From Bacteroidales bacterium (GTDB lineage: Bacteria; Bacteroidota; Bacteroidia; Bacteroidales; UBA932), in assembly GCA_017616655.1 (NCBI GenBank), contig JAFZXU010000002.1, positions 1 through 54,677 of the forward strand: a stretch of 54,677 nt of DNA, in the 5' to 3' direction. Below are positions 7,497-17,188 of this stretch, in pieces. The notes below the pieces were generated by a model. The model saw only the letters and a program-made list of their open reading frames with translations, did no database searches and was not told where the DNA came from. How positions within the stretch are numbered: position 1 is the first letter of the stretch; every line of letters begins with the position of its first letter. The position numbers and the translations under genes were made by a program.

Positions 7497-8399
7497 ATGT
7501 CAGATTATCACACTCCCGTCTTGCTTGAGGAAAGCCTGGAGGCTCTCGCCATTGAGCCTTCGGGGGTCTATGTCGACGCCACCTTCGGGGGCGGGGGACA
7601 CAGCGCCGGAATACTGCGGCGCCTGGGGTCGCGAGGGCGTCTCATCGCCTTCGACAAAGACCCGGAGGCGCTTGCAAACGCCCCGAAAGACGACCGTCTC
7701 ATCCTTGTGCACAACAACTTCCGTTTTGTGCACAATTTCGTGAAATATAAAGGGTTCGACAAGGTGGACGGCATACTCGCCGACCTGGGTGTCTCATCCC
7801 ATCAGTTCGACACTTCGGAGCGTGGGTTCTCCTTCCGTTTCGACGCGCCGCTGGACATGCGGATGAATCCCCTGGCCAGCCGCAACGCGGAGGATATCGT
7901 CAACACCTACCCGGAGGAGGATCTGGAAAGGATCCTGCGCATCTACGGCGAGGCCGAAAACAGCCGTCGCGCGGCCGCGCTTATTTTTTTCGCGCGCACG
8001 CGGGCGGCCGTGCACACCACGGGCGACCTCTGCAGGGCACTGGAGCCTGTTCTTCCCAAAATGCAGGAGCACAAGTACCTGGCGAAGGTATTCCAGGCGC
8101 TTCGTATCGAGGTCAACGGCGAGATGGAAGACCTGCGCGGCCTGATGGAAGGGGCCATGAAATCCCTCCGCAGCGGCGGCAGGATCGCGGTCATCACCTA
8201 CCACTCCCTCGAAGACCGCATCGTAAAGAACTATTTCAAGGCCGGCAATATCGACGGCGAGGTCGAGCGCGACGCAATGGGCCGCGGCGAATCGCCCTAC
8301 ACGCTTGTCAACCGCAAGCCCGTCCTCCCCTGCGAAGAGGAGATTTCCGGCAACACCCGCGCGAGAAGCGCAAAACTGAGGGCTGCGATACGCAGATAG
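7497..8399 (+). CDS. rsmH: 16S rRNA m4C1402 methyltransferase RsmH
   Basis: 300 residues. The SAM-binding motif DATFGGGGHS lies at 27-36 and the conserved HTPVLLEE start is present. Other family blocks are GILADLGVSSHQ, ERGFSFRFDAPLDMRM and IAVITYHSLEDRIVKN. The enzyme methylates N4 of C1402 in the ribosomal decoding centre, together with RsmI. It follows mraZ by 13 bases and precedes ftsL by 3, the standard dcw order. Confidence 0.95.
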   Translation: MSDYHTPVLLEESLEALAIEPSGVYVDATFGGGGHSAGILRRLGSRGRLIAFDKDPEALANAPKDDRLILVHNNFRFVHNFVKYKGFDKVDGILADLGVSSHQFDTSERGFSFRFDAPLDMRMNPLASRNAEDIVNTYPEEDLERILRIYGEAENSRRAAALIFFARTRAAVHTTGDLCRALEPVLPKMQEHKYLAKVFQALRIEVNGEMEDLRGLMEGAMKSLRSGGRIAVITYHSLEDRIVKNYFKAGNIDGEVERDAMGRGESPYTLVNRKPVLPCEEEISGNTRARSAKLRAAIRR

Positions 8400-8402
8400 G
8401 CT

Positions 8403-8738
8403 ATGGGAAAGAGGGCGCAGAACATCAGGAAGTGGTTCGTGAACATCTTCAGCGGCGACATCATCCTCAAGAAGGGAATCGACCGCCAGATGCCTTTCGT
8501 GGCCTACATATTCGTCCTCTTCTGCATCATCATCGCCTGGAGCCTCTACGTAGAGAAGAAGATGGTGCAGGTGGAGCGCAACGCCAAGGTCATCGAATCC
8601 CTCGAGATAAGCAGCCACCAGCGGGACATCGAACTGGTGGGCCTCGACCAGCGCACCAGGATCGAGGCGATGCTCCAGAAAATGAATTCCAGACTGCAGC
8701 CCCCCGTGGATCCTGCAAAGATCATAAAGGCGCAATAG
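8403..8738 (+). CDS. ftsL: FtsL-like divisome protein
   Basis: 111 residues of bitopic layout: a basic N-terminal cytoplasmic tail, one membrane helix at about residues 32-50 (VAYIFVLFCIIIAWSLYV), then a heptad-like region (VERNAKVIESLEISSHQRDIELVGLDQRT). Sequence identity among FtsL proteins is low, so the call rests on topology and on position between rsmH and ftsI. The N-terminal RKWFVNIFSGDIILKKGIDRQMP segment is typical of the Bacteroidetes version. FtsL, with its partners, activates the FtsW-FtsI septal synthase. Confidence 0.82.
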   Translation: MGKRAQNIRKWFVNIFSGDIILKKGIDRQMPFVAYIFVLFCIIIAWSLYVEKKMVQVERNAKVIESLEISSHQRDIELVGLDQRTRIEAMLQKMNSRLQPPVDPAKIIKAQ

Positions 8739-8739
8739 G

Positions 8740-10770
8740 ATGAAACTGAATTTGTCAAAGGTGGGTTTCGCTTACGTGGTGTTCATAATCCTGGGCATCG
8801 TGGCGGTGATACGCATCATCGACCTCCAGTTCATCCGCAAGCCCGACGGCAGCGAGGTCATCGCCCGCACCTCCAGGGAGCGCGAGATTCCCTGCACCCG
8901 CGGCAGCATACTGGCTTCCGACGGCAGGTACCTCGCCTTCTCCATCCCCGAGTACCGCCTCGCGATGGACTGCATGCAGGCGGCCGACACCCTCTTCGAC
9001 AACAACATAGATGCACTCGCCGACTCCCTCGCCCTTCTCTACGGCGACAGGAAGGCCTCCGAGTACAAAAAACTCATAGTCTCCCAGCGCGAGTCGGGAA
9101 GGCAGTACACCACCCTCAACAAGAAGCTTCTCACCTACCAGCAGATGAAGCGCGCCGGGAAGTTCCCCATCTTCGAGAAGGGACAGCGCGGCGGCGGCCT
9201 CATCGTGGAGAAATTCGAACGCAGGCAGTATCCCTACGACAAGCTGGCTTTCCGCACCCTCGGCCACATCAGGGGGAACGAACCCCAGCAGGTGGGAATC
9301 GAGGGAAGCTGCGACTCGATACTCCGCGGCACCCCGGGCGTGCAGCCCATCCGCAAGACCGAGCACAACAACTGGATAGAGGACACCGAGGCCAGGCGCA
9401 TCGAGCCGGTCGACGGCACCGACGTCCAGGTTACCATAGACATCGACATACAGGACATCTCCGAGCGCGCCCTGCGCCACCAGCTGGCGAAGAGCCAGGA
9501 GCTGGAGGCGGGATGCGTGGTGGTGATGGAGACCGCAACCGGCGAGATCAAGGCGATGGTCAATATGCGCAAGGACGAGCACGGCCGTTTCGGCGAGGAG
9601 TACAACTACGCCATCGGCAAGAAGGGCGAGCCGGGCAGCGTCTTCAAGCTGGCCACCCTCACGATGCTCCTCGACGAGAACAAGATCGGCCTCGACGACG
9701 AGATCAAGGCGGTAGTCAGGTGGCAGTACGGCAAGGGCCAGCCCTTCGAGGACACTTACCTGAGGAATTACGACCGCATCTCGGTGATCCGCGGTTTCGA
9801 AATCTCCTCAAACAACGTCTTCAGGATGCTGGCGGCGAGGTTCTACGGCAGCGATCCCGGCTACTTCGTGGACCATCTCAACAACCAGCTCAAGATAAGC
9901 CGCAACTACAGGTTCGACATCGCCGGAATGGCGAAGGCCCATATCAAGCATCCGAACGACGGAGGCTACTGGGCTATGGCCGACCTTCCCCAGATCGCGA
10001 TGGGTTACACCTGCGAGCTCACTCCGCTCCACACCCTCACCTACTACAACGCAGTAGCCAACAACGGTGTGATGGTGCAGCCCCGCCTGGTGAAGAACTA
10101 CCAGAAGGACGGAGTGATTATCAAGGAATTCCCCGTGATAGACCTCGGCAGGGTGTGCAAGGAAGAGACGGTGCCCAAGCTCCACAGGGCGATGCGCGGA
10201 GTGGTGCTCAACGGCACCGGAAGGCACATCTTCAAGGACTGCAAGGTGGAGGTGGCGGGCAAGACCGGCACTGCGAGGGTGGTCCGCCCCAACGGCAAGT
10301 ACATCGGCGCCGACGGAAAGAAGCAGCACCAGGCGACCTTCGCCGGTTTCTTCCCCTTCGGGAATCCGAAATATACGGTGATTGCGGTAATCTATTCCGC
10401 ACCCACCCACAACAACTTCTACGGCGCCACCTGGGCAGGACCCGTCGTCAGGGAGATCGCCGAAGAGATATATGCCAACTCCCCGGAATGGAACGAGCCT
10501 TTGAAGGCGGGTGGCAAGCTTCCTGAAATCAAGGAATACACGACCCGTGAGAGAGGAGCCGATGAGGTTCCCGACGTTACCGGAATGGGACTCAGGGATG
10601 CCGTCGTCTGCCTCGAGAAGGGCGGATACGAAGTCTCCTTCGAGGGGCACGGCAAGGTGACGGCACAGAGCCCTGCCGCAGGAAGCGTAAGTGAAGACAA
10701 GAAGATTAAGCTCACATTGACAGAACCATCAAGGAAGAAAAATGAAGAAAAGAGTGAACCAGCTGCTTGA
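8740..10770 (+). CDS. ftsI: Penicillin-binding protein FtsI/PBP3 with C-terminal PASTA domain
   Basis: 676 residues. One N-terminal membrane helix (about 8-28) precedes a PBP dimerisation domain and a transpeptidase domain. Catalytic motifs are visible: SVFK with nucleophile Ser300, SSN at 356-358, and KTG at 508-510. A single PASTA domain (EVPDVTGMGLRDAVVCLEKG) and a Lys/Glu-rich tail end the protein. It cross-links septal peptidoglycan with FtsW as glycosyltransferase. The start is one base after the ftsL stop, and the 3' end overlaps murE by 29 bases, implying translational coupling. The PASTA-bearing form is more like Gram-positive or Spo-type PBPs than E. coli FtsI, but is common in Bacteroidetes. 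Confidence 0.93.
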   Translation: MKLNLSKVGFAYVVFIILGIVAVIRIIDLQFIRKPDGSEVIARTSREREIPCTRGSILASDGRYLAFSIPEYRLAMDCMQAADTLFDNNIDALADSLALLYGDRKASEYKKLIVSQRESGRQYTTLNKKLLTYQQMKRAGKFPIFEKGQRGGGLIVEKFERRQYPYDKLAFRTLGHIRGNEPQQVGIEGSCDSILRGTPGVQPIRKTEHNNWIEDTEARRIEPVDGTDVQVTIDIDIQDISERALRHQLAKSQELEAGCVVVMETATGEIKAMVNMRKDEHGRFGEEYNYAIGKKGEPGSVFKLATLTMLLDENKIGLDDEIKAVVRWQYGKGQPFEDTYLRNYDRISVIRGFEISSNNVFRMLAARFYGSDPGYFVDHLNNQLKISRNYRFDIAGMAKAHIKHPNDGGYWAMADLPQIAMGYTCELTPLHTLTYYNAVANNGVMVQPRLVKNYQKDGVIIKEFPVIDLGRVCKEETVPKLHRAMRGVVLNGTGRHIFKDCKVEVAGKTGTARVVRPNGKYIGADGKKQHQATFAGFFPFGNPKYTVIAVIYSAPTHNNFYGATWAGPVVREIAEEIYANSPEWNEPLKAGGKLPEIKEYTTRERGADEVPDVTGMGLRDAVVCLEKGGYEVSFEGHGKVTAQSPAAGSVSEDKKIKLTLTEPSRKKNEEKSEPAA

Positions 10771-12196
10771 CGGCATCGGCGTCATCAGGATAGACGGAGA
10801 CCCTGAGAGGGTTATAGATACTATTTGCTACGACTCGCGCAAGTGCACCCCCGGATCGCTGTTCATAGCGGTCAACGGCACCGACGCCGACGGACACGCC
10901 TTCATACCGAAGGCCGTGGAGGCGGGAGCCTGCGCAGTGGTATATCAGGAGGGCGACCTCGCAATCGACGGAGTCACAACCGTCAAGGTTGACGACAGCC
11001 GCAAGGCGCTCGCCCTGGTGGCCGACAATTTCTACGACCACCCCTCCGCCAATCTGGAACTGGTGGGCATAACCGGCACCAACGGCAAGAGCACCACGGT
11101 AACGCTGCTTTACGACCTCTTCACCGCGCTGGGATACAGCTGCGGCCTCCTTTCGACCATAGTCAACAAGGTGGACGGAATCGAAATCCCCGCCAGCCAG
11201 ACCACTCCAGACCCCGTGAGCCTCAATTCGATGCTCGCGATGATGGTCGGGAGGGGCTGCCAGTACTGCTTCATGGAGATTAGTTCCCACTCCCTCGCCC
11301 AGGACCGCGTAGCCGGCCTGAAGTTCAGGGGAGGCATCTTTTCCAACATAACCCACGACCACCTCGACTACCACAAGACCTTCGCCGAGTACCTCAGGTG
11401 CAAGAAGTCCTTCTTCGACAACCTTCCCGCCGACGCCTTCGCCCTCACCAACCTGGACGACCGCAACGGAACGGTGATGGTGCAGAACACGAAGGCCGAG
11501 GTCAGGACCTACTCCTGCCACAAGATGGCCGACTTCCGATGCAAGATCATCGAGGAGGGACTCGACGGAATGCTCCTCGAAATGGACGGCAGGCAATTCT
11601 GGAGCCGCTTCATCGGCGCACACAACGCCCACAACCTGCTTGCGGTCTATGGCACTGCAATGCTGCTGGGAGCCGACAGCGACGAGGTCCTGGTCAAGAT
11701 GAGCGCGCTGGGATGCGTTCCCGGCCGCCTCGAGTATATCCGCGGAGGGAACGACCTCACCGTGGCGGTGGATTACGCCCACACCCCCGACGGACTGGAG
11801 AATGCGCTGAAGGCCCTCCGCGAAGCGGGCCGCGACAGGATGCTGATATGCGTCTTCGGATGCGGCGGCAACCGCGACAGGACCAAGCGTCCCGAGATGG
11901 GAGTCATCGCCGCCAAATATGCCGACCGGGTGGTGGTCACCAGCGACAATCCCCGCAAGGAAGACCCCGATGCCATAATCGCCGAGATCCGCGCCGGGAT
12001 GGATGCAAAGATGAGGGCCAAGTCGATCTTCATCACCGACCGCCGCGAAGCCATCCGCACCGCGATGATGACCGCCCCCGAAGGCGCCGTCATACTGGTG
12101 GCAGGAAAGGGACACGAGGATTACCAGATAATCGGAGAAACCAAATTCCACTTCGACGACCGCGAGGTGGTGCGCGACATTTTCAAGGAACTGTAA
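10742..12196 (+). CDS. murE: UDP-MurNAc-L-Ala-D-Glu:meso-diaminopimelate ligase MurE
   Basis: 484 residues with the Mur-ligase ATP motif GTNGKSTT at about 112-119, the central segment DYAHTPDGLENAL and FGCGGNRDRTKRPEMG. The substrate-determining loop DNPR is at 402-405; this motif goes with meso-diaminopimelate rather than lysine, so the organism should have mDAP-type peptidoglycan. The start lies 29 bases inside ftsI; the reading starts MKKRVNQLLDGIGV, which fits the family N-terminus. Confidence 0.95.
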   Translation: MKKRVNQLLDGIGVIRIDGDPERVIDTICYDSRKCTPGSLFIAVNGTDADGHAFIPKAVEAGACAVVYQEGDLAIDGVTTVKVDDSRKALALVADNFYDHPSANLELVGITGTNGKSTTVTLLYDLFTALGYSCGLLSTIVNKVDGIEIPASQTTPDPVSLNSMLAMMVGRGCQYCFMEISSHSLAQDRVAGLKFRGGIFSNITHDHLDYHKTFAEYLRCKKSFFDNLPADAFALTNLDDRNGTVMVQNTKAEVRTYSCHKMADFRCKIIEEGLDGMLLEMDGRQFWSRFIGAHNAHNLLAVYGTAMLLGADSDEVLVKMSALGCVPGRLEYIRGGNDLTVAVDYAHTPDGLENALKALREAGRDRMLICVFGCGGNRDRTKRPEMGVIAAKYADRVVVTSDNPRKEDPDAIIAEIRAGMDAKMRAKSIFITDRREAIRTAMMTAPEGAVILVAGKGHEDYQIIGETKFHFDDREVVRDIFKEL

Positions 12197-12220
12197 CCGA
12201 AAGAGAAAAAACCTGAACCT

Positions 12221-13414
12221 ATGCTATATCATCTGTTTGAATACCTCAACAACCAGGGCATCGACTTCCCGGGCGCCGGCCTGATGCAGTACATCTCCGT
12301 GAGGGTGCTGCTCTGCAACGTCATCGCGATCCTGACCGCCCTCTTCGCCGGAAACGCAATCATCAACCGTCTGCGCGTCAAGCAGATCGGCGAGACCATC
12401 CGCGACCTCGGACTCGAGGGCCAGCTCCAGAAGAAGGGCACCCCCACCATGGGAGGAGTAATCATCATCCTCTCGATCCTCGTTCCGGTGCTGCTCTTCG
12501 GCAACTTCCGTAACATCAACACCTGGCTCCTGCTGCTGACCGTGGTTTGGCTCGGCGGCGTCGGCTTCATCGACGACTACATCAAGGTGTTCAAGCACGA
12601 CAAGGAGGGACTTTCCGCCAAGAAGAAACTCCTTGCACAGGTGGTCCTGGGCCTCATCGTGGGACTAACAGTCTTCCTCACCCACAAGGGCGGGGACATA
12701 ACCTATAGCCAGACCACCATCCCCTTCTTCAAGGGCAATGAATTCGACTACAAGTGGCTCTTCCCCTTCAACGGGCAATGGGCCCGCGTCATACAGGGCG
12801 GCATCTACGTGCTGGTGATCACCTTCATCATCACCGCCTGCTCCAACGGCACCAACCTCACCGACGGAATGGACGGCCTCGCCACAGGTACCTCCGCGAT
12901 CGTGGGAGCGACCCTCGGAGTCCTGGCATACCTCTCCGGACACGCCGTGTACGCCGACTACCTCAACATCATGTTCCTGCCCGAGAGCGCAGAGACCACG
13001 GTCTTCTTCAGCGCGATGGTAGGCGCCCTGATGGGATTTCTCTGGTACAACTCATACCCCGCACAGGTATTCATGGGCGATACCGGCAGCCTGATGCTCG
13101 GAGGTCTCATCGGAGTTGGCGCAGTCCTTATCCGCAAGGAGCTCCTCCTCCCCATCCTCTGCGGCATCTTCCTGGTCGAGAGCCTCTCCGTCATACTCCA
13201 GCGGTTCTGGTTCAAGCACACCAGGAAGCGCACCGGAACCGGTGTCAGGATCTTCAGGATGACCCCTCTGCATCACCACTACCAGAAGGAGAATCCCGAC
13301 GCACTGATCCAGACTCCCCACAGGATTCATCCGGAGAACAAGATTGTCGTCCGGTTCTGGATCGTCGCCATCATCCTGGCGGTCCTCACCATCGTAACCT
13401 TGAAAATCAGATAA
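12221..13414 (+). CDS. mraY: Phospho-MurNAc-pentapeptide transferase MraY
   Basis: 397 residues with about ten membrane helices. Family motifs include KKGTPTMGG (substrate loop), the catalytic Asp pair D118-D119 in GFIDDYIKV, NLTDGMDGLA, AQVFMGDTGSLMLGG and the cytoplasmic HHHYQKE. The enzyme moves phospho-MurNAc-pentapeptide onto undecaprenyl phosphate to give lipid I. It starts 24 bases after murE. The length is longer than E. coli MraY (about 360), as is normal for Bacteroidetes. Confidence 0.95.
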   Translation: MLYHLFEYLNNQGIDFPGAGLMQYISVRVLLCNVIAILTALFAGNAIINRLRVKQIGETIRDLGLEGQLQKKGTPTMGGVIIILSILVPVLLFGNFRNINTWLLLLTVVWLGGVGFIDDYIKVFKHDKEGLSAKKKLLAQVVLGLIVGLTVFLTHKGGDITYSQTTIPFFKGNEFDYKWLFPFNGQWARVIQGGIYVLVITFIITACSNGTNLTDGMDGLATGTSAIVGATLGVLAYLSGHAVYADYLNIMFLPESAETTVFFSAMVGALMGFLWYNSYPAQVFMGDTGSLMLGGLIGVGAVLIRKELLLPILCGIFLVESLSVILQRFWFKHTRKRTGTGVRIFRMTPLHHHYQKENPDALIQTPHRIHPENKIVVRFWIVAIILAVLTIVTLKIR

Positions 13415-13441
13415 AAAACCACATAACACACCACATACAAT

Positions 13442-14773
13442 ATGAACAGAATAGTCGTTTTGGGCGGAGGCGAAAGCGGAGTGGGAGCAGCAGTGCTCGC
13501 AAAGGTAAAGCACTTCGACGTCTTCCTTTCGGACAACCAGAAGATAGACGATGAGCACAAGCAGGTGCTTCTCCAGTATGGCATCCCCTTCGAAGAGGGC
13601 AACCACACCTACGAGAAGATCCTCAACGCCGACGAGGTTATCAAGAGTCCCGGCATCCCCGACACCGTGCCCCTGATGCAGGCGGTGCTCGAGAAGGGTA
13701 TCCCCGTAATCTCCGAGATAGAATTCGCAGGCCGCTACGACACAGCAAAGAAGATATGCATCACCGGAAGCAACGGTAAGACGACCACCACCTCCCTGAT
13801 TTACTTCCTGCTCAAGAACGCAGGGCTCAACGTGGGCCTGGGCGGCAACATCGGCAAGAGCTACGCCTTCCAGGTGGCCACCGAGAAGCACGACATCTAC
13901 GTACTGGAGCTCAGCAGCTTCCAGCTCGACGGAATGTACGACTTCAAAGCCGACATCGCGGTGCTGCTCAACATCACTCCCGACCATCTCGACCGCTACG
14001 GCTACGTGATGCAGAACTATGTCAACGCCAAGTTCCGCATCACCCGGAACATGAGCAAGGACGACTGCTTCATCTTCTGCGCCGACGACGAGATAACGAT
14101 GGGCGAGCTCAACAAGATCGTCCTGCAGGCCAAGAAACTCCCCTTCACCCAGAACGGAACGGTGGAGCAGGGCGCCTGGGCCGACGATACTACGATGCAC
14201 GTCAACTACGAGGGGGACACCTACGAGATGGCAACCGCCGACCTCTCCATCAAGGGACGCCACAATATCTACAACTCGATGGCGGCCGCTATCACCGGTA
14301 AGGTGATGAACATCGCCAACGAGTCGATCCGAGAATCGCTGATGTCCTTCGAAGGAGTGGAGCACAGAATGGAGAAGGTCCTCTCCGTGGGCGGAGTTCT
14401 TTACATAAACGACTCCAAGGCCACCAACGTCAACTCCACATGGTACGCCCTCGAGAGCATCAAGACCCCGATAGTCCTGATTCTCGGCGGCAAGGACAAG
14501 GGCAACGACTACGAGCCCATCTATTCGCTTGTGAAAGAGAAGGTCAAATGCATCGTCTGCCTCGGCGCGGACAACCGCAAGATACACGAATGCTTCGACG
14601 ACAAGGTGCCCGTCTATGACACCTCGTCGGCAACGGAGTGCGTCCGCAAGTGCGCCTCCCTCGCAGTCGAGGGCGACACCGTGCTGCTCTCCCCCTGCTG
14701 CGCAAGCTTCGACCTGTTCAAAAATTACGAGGACCGCGGCCGCCAGTTCAAGGAGGCCGTACGCAAACTCTGA
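13442..14773 (+). CDS. murD: UDP-MurNAc-L-alanine:D-glutamate ligase MurD
   Basis: 443 residues. The N-terminal Rossmann-like start IVVLGGGESGVGAAVLA is followed by the ATP-binding motif GSNGKTTTTSLI, LELSSFQLDGM, NITPDHLDRYG, the third-domain segment YINDSKATNVNSTWYAL and LILGGKDKGNDY. It adds D-glutamate to UDP-MurNAc-L-Ala. The 27-base gap before it (13415-13441) is A/C-rich with no Shine-Dalgarno, recalling the mraZ leader. Confidence 0.95.
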   Translation: MNRIVVLGGGESGVGAAVLAKVKHFDVFLSDNQKIDDEHKQVLLQYGIPFEEGNHTYEKILNADEVIKSPGIPDTVPLMQAVLEKGIPVISEIEFAGRYDTAKKICITGSNGKTTTTSLIYFLLKNAGLNVGLGGNIGKSYAFQVATEKHDIYVLELSSFQLDGMYDFKADIAVLLNITPDHLDRYGYVMQNYVNAKFRITRNMSKDDCFIFCADDEITMGELNKIVLQAKKLPFTQNGTVEQGAWADDTTMHVNYEGDTYEMATADLSIKGRHNIYNSMAAAITGKVMNIANESIRESLMSFEGVEHRMEKVLSVGGVLYINDSKATNVNSTWYALESIKTPIVLILGGKDKGNDYEPIYSLVKEKVKCIVCLGADNRKIHECFDDKVPVYDTSSATECVRKCASLAVEGDTVLLSPCCASFDLFKNYEDRGRQFKEAVRKL

Positions 14774-14781
14774 CAAGGATT

Positions 14782-16080
14782 ATGACGACTGAAGGGAAGA
14801 GACTGAAGCTCAAGGGCGATCCGCTGATATGGATACTGGTCGTGATTTTCGCGATGGTATCCATACTTGCCGTATTTTCCTCCAGCACCTACCTTGCCAA
14901 CAAGGACGGGGTGGAGAAGACCGTCATCTTCTTCAGCCAGATAAAGTTCGTCATCTTCGGATTCATAGTCCTGCTGGTGGCCTACATCTTCCCCATGCGC
15001 TTCTATCGCGCATTCTCATTCGTTCTGTTCGGAATATCGGTGGCGATGCTGGTGATGACATTCATCCCGAAATTCCAGCTGAACTTAAACGGAGCCATCC
15101 GCGGCATCAAGATTTTCGGCGTCTCCTTCCAGGTCTTCGAATTCGCAAAGGTGGGACTTGTGCTCTACCTGGCGAAGGCGATGGAGTACTGGAGCGACAG
15201 TCTCGACACCTTCAAGGACTTCGCGCTCAAACTGCTGCTCCCCGTGGGAGTGGTATGCCTGCTGGTGATGGCCAACAGTTTTTCGTCGGCCATACTCTTC
15301 GGCCTCATCAGCCTGCTGATGATGTGGTTCATGGGCGTAAAGCCCCGCTTCCTCTGGCTTACGATAGGCGGCCTGGTGGTGGCAGTGATGATGATATTCC
15401 TGGTTTACAATGCCTTCTTTGCCGGAAAACCCGAGAAGCCCAGGAGCGAGCAGGGAGCTGTGGAGAAGCTCTTCAACCGTGTAGGAACGGTACAGCACCG
15501 TGTCATCAGCTTCGCGGATGAAATCATCAACAAGGGCGGGGAGGATGAGGAGCTGGAGAACCTTTCTCCCGAAGAGATGCAGGCCCAGAAGGATTACATC
15601 CGCCAGAGCGAGAACGCCAAGGTGGCCATTTCGCAGGGCGGACTTATAGGAAAAGGACCGGGAAAGAGCACCCAGAGGTTCTCCCTGTCGATGGCCTTTT
15701 CAGACTTCATATACGCATTCATAGTGGAGGAATACGGACTTGTGGGCGGAATATTCGTGCTGATGCTCTATGTTATTTTCCTCTTCAGGTGCATAAGGAT
15801 AGCAGGAAGATGCGAGACCCCCTTCGCAGAGGCTCTGGTCGTGGGGCTCGCTTTCCTGATCGGCATCCAGGCGATGCTGCATATTTTCGTTAACGTCAGG
15901 CTTCTCCCCATCACCGGTCATACGCTGCCGCTGATAAGCCACGGAGGGACGGCCTTCATGGTGCTCAGCGGCGCCTTCGGCATAATCCTCTCCGTCAGCA
16001 AGCAGCTCGACAGGCAGACCGCCGCAAAGGCGGCATCGGCCGGGGAGACCAAAGAAACAAAGGAAACAGAGATAAAATGA
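14782..16080 (+). CDS. ftsW: FtsW, SEDS-family septal peptidoglycan glycosyltransferase
   Basis: 432 residues from the ATG at 14782, eight bases after the murD stop. A longer frame starting at 14638 lies inside murD and is not used. Multiple membrane helices; SEDS motifs such as NGAIRGI, GLIGKGPGKSTQR, DFIYAFIVEEYGLVG and LPLISHGGTAFM are present. It polymerises lipid II for the septum and works with the FtsI of this cluster. The large loop around residues 225-260 is charged. The end overlaps murG by 4 bases (ATGA). Confidence 0.93.
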   Translation: MTTEGKRLKLKGDPLIWILVVIFAMVSILAVFSSSTYLANKDGVEKTVIFFSQIKFVIFGFIVLLVAYIFPMRFYRAFSFVLFGISVAMLVMTFIPKFQLNLNGAIRGIKIFGVSFQVFEFAKVGLVLYLAKAMEYWSDSLDTFKDFALKLLLPVGVVCLLVMANSFSSAILFGLISLLMMWFMGVKPRFLWLTIGGLVVAVMMIFLVYNAFFAGKPEKPRSEQGAVEKLFNRVGTVQHRVISFADEIINKGGEDEELENLSPEEMQAQKDYIRQSENAKVAISQGGLIGKGPGKSTQRFSLSMAFSDFIYAFIVEEYGLVGGIFVLMLYVIFLFRCIRIAGRCETPFAEALVVGLAFLIGIQAMLHIFVNVRLLPITGHTLPLISHGGTAFMVLSGAFGIILSVSKQLDRQTAAKAASAGETKETKETEIK

Positions 16081-17183
16081 GCAAACCACGCATTATCATA
16101 AGCGGAGGCGGAACGGGAGGCCACATCTTCCCCGCCCTTTCCATAGCAGAGGCCATAAAGGCGATCGAACCCGAAGCGGACATTCTCTTCGTCGGAGCTG
16201 AAGGAAGGATGGAGATGGAACGCGTTCCCTCGGCGGGATATCCCATCAAGGGACTGCCCGTAGCTGGTCTTCAGAGAAAACTCACCCTCAAGAATCTCGC
16301 CCTGCCCTTCAAGGTGCTCAAGAGCATACGGATGGCGGGCAGGATCGTGAAGGAGTTCAAACCCGACGTGGCGGTGGGCGTAGGCGGATATGCCAGCGCC
16401 CCGATGCTCTGGGCGGCAAGCCGCCGCGGAGTGCCCACCCTGATTCAGGAGCAGAACTCGTTTGCCGGTCTCACCAACAGGATACTCGGCAAGAAGGCGA
16501 AGAAGATATGCGTGGCATATGAGGGAATGGAGCGTTTCTTTCCCGCCGACAGGATTCTTCTCACAGGCAATCCCATCCGCAAGAACATCAACCGCCCCAC
16601 CGCCGAAGAGCGCGCTGAGGGATATGGGTTCTTCGGCCTCGATCCCCGGAAGAAGACTCTCTTCGTAGTGGGAGGCAGTCTTGGCAGCGCCACCCTCAAC
16701 AGCGCAATGAAGCGCTGGGTTGAGGAGAAGGGAGCTAAGGCGGACTATCAGGTTATCTGGCAGAGCGGACGCTACTACAAGAAGGGCGTCGACGAGTTCC
16801 TTGCCGGCCGCGACCTTCCGAACGTGCGCAACTACGACTTCATAAGCCGCATGGACCTCGCATTCGCGGTGGCCGATGTCATCATCTCCAGGGCAGGCGC
16901 GGGCACGATTTCCGAGCTATGCGTCGCCGGCAAGGCCACCATCTTCGTCCCCTCCCCCAACGTGACGGAAGACCACCAGACCCACAATGCGATGGCGCTG
17001 GTGCGCAAGGATGCGGCGCTTATGGTGCCCGACTGCGAGGCGGTGGAAAAGCTTATGACCACCGCGGAGACGCTGCTGGCGGATGAAGAGAAGATACACG
17101 CCCTTGAAAAGAACATCCTCACCCTTGCCAAAAAGGATGCGGGAGAAGTGATTGCGAAGGAGGTACTCGCACTTATTAAATAA
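16077..17183 (+). CDS. murG: Lipid II-forming GlcNAc transferase MurG
   Basis: 368 residues, GT28 family. The N-terminal GGGTGGHIFPALSIAEA loop binds the lipid I diphosphate; VGVGGYASAPMLWAA, LIQEQNSFAGLTNR, LTGNPIRKN, FVVGGSLGSATLN and the UDP-GlcNAc site segment ISRAGAGTISELCVAGKATIF are all present. It transfers GlcNAc to lipid I at the cytoplasmic face of the membrane. Translationally coupled to ftsW through ATGA. Confidence 0.95.
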   Translation: MSKPRIIISGGGTGGHIFPALSIAEAIKAIEPEADILFVGAEGRMEMERVPSAGYPIKGLPVAGLQRKLTLKNLALPFKVLKSIRMAGRIVKEFKPDVAVGVGGYASAPMLWAASRRGVPTLIQEQNSFAGLTNRILGKKAKKICVAYEGMERFFPADRILLTGNPIRKNINRPTAEERAEGYGFFGLDPRKKTLFVVGGSLGSATLNSAMKRWVEEKGAKADYQVIWQSGRYYKKGVDEFLAGRDLPNVRNYDFISRMDLAFAVADVIISRAGAGTISELCVAGKATIFVPSPNVTEDHQTHNAMALVRKDAALMVPDCEAVEKLMTTAETLLADEEKIHALEKNILTLAKKDAGEVIAKEVLALIK

Positions 17184-17188
17184 TAGGG

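Noticed and set aside
10712-12151. 479-codon minus-strand frame opposite murE
   Set aside because: Antisense shadow of murE, with His/Val/Gly-rich translation and no recognisable domain.
13052-14776. 574-codon minus-strand frame opposite mraY and murD
   Set aside because: It spans two well-supported genes and their junction, which a real antisense gene is unlikely to do.
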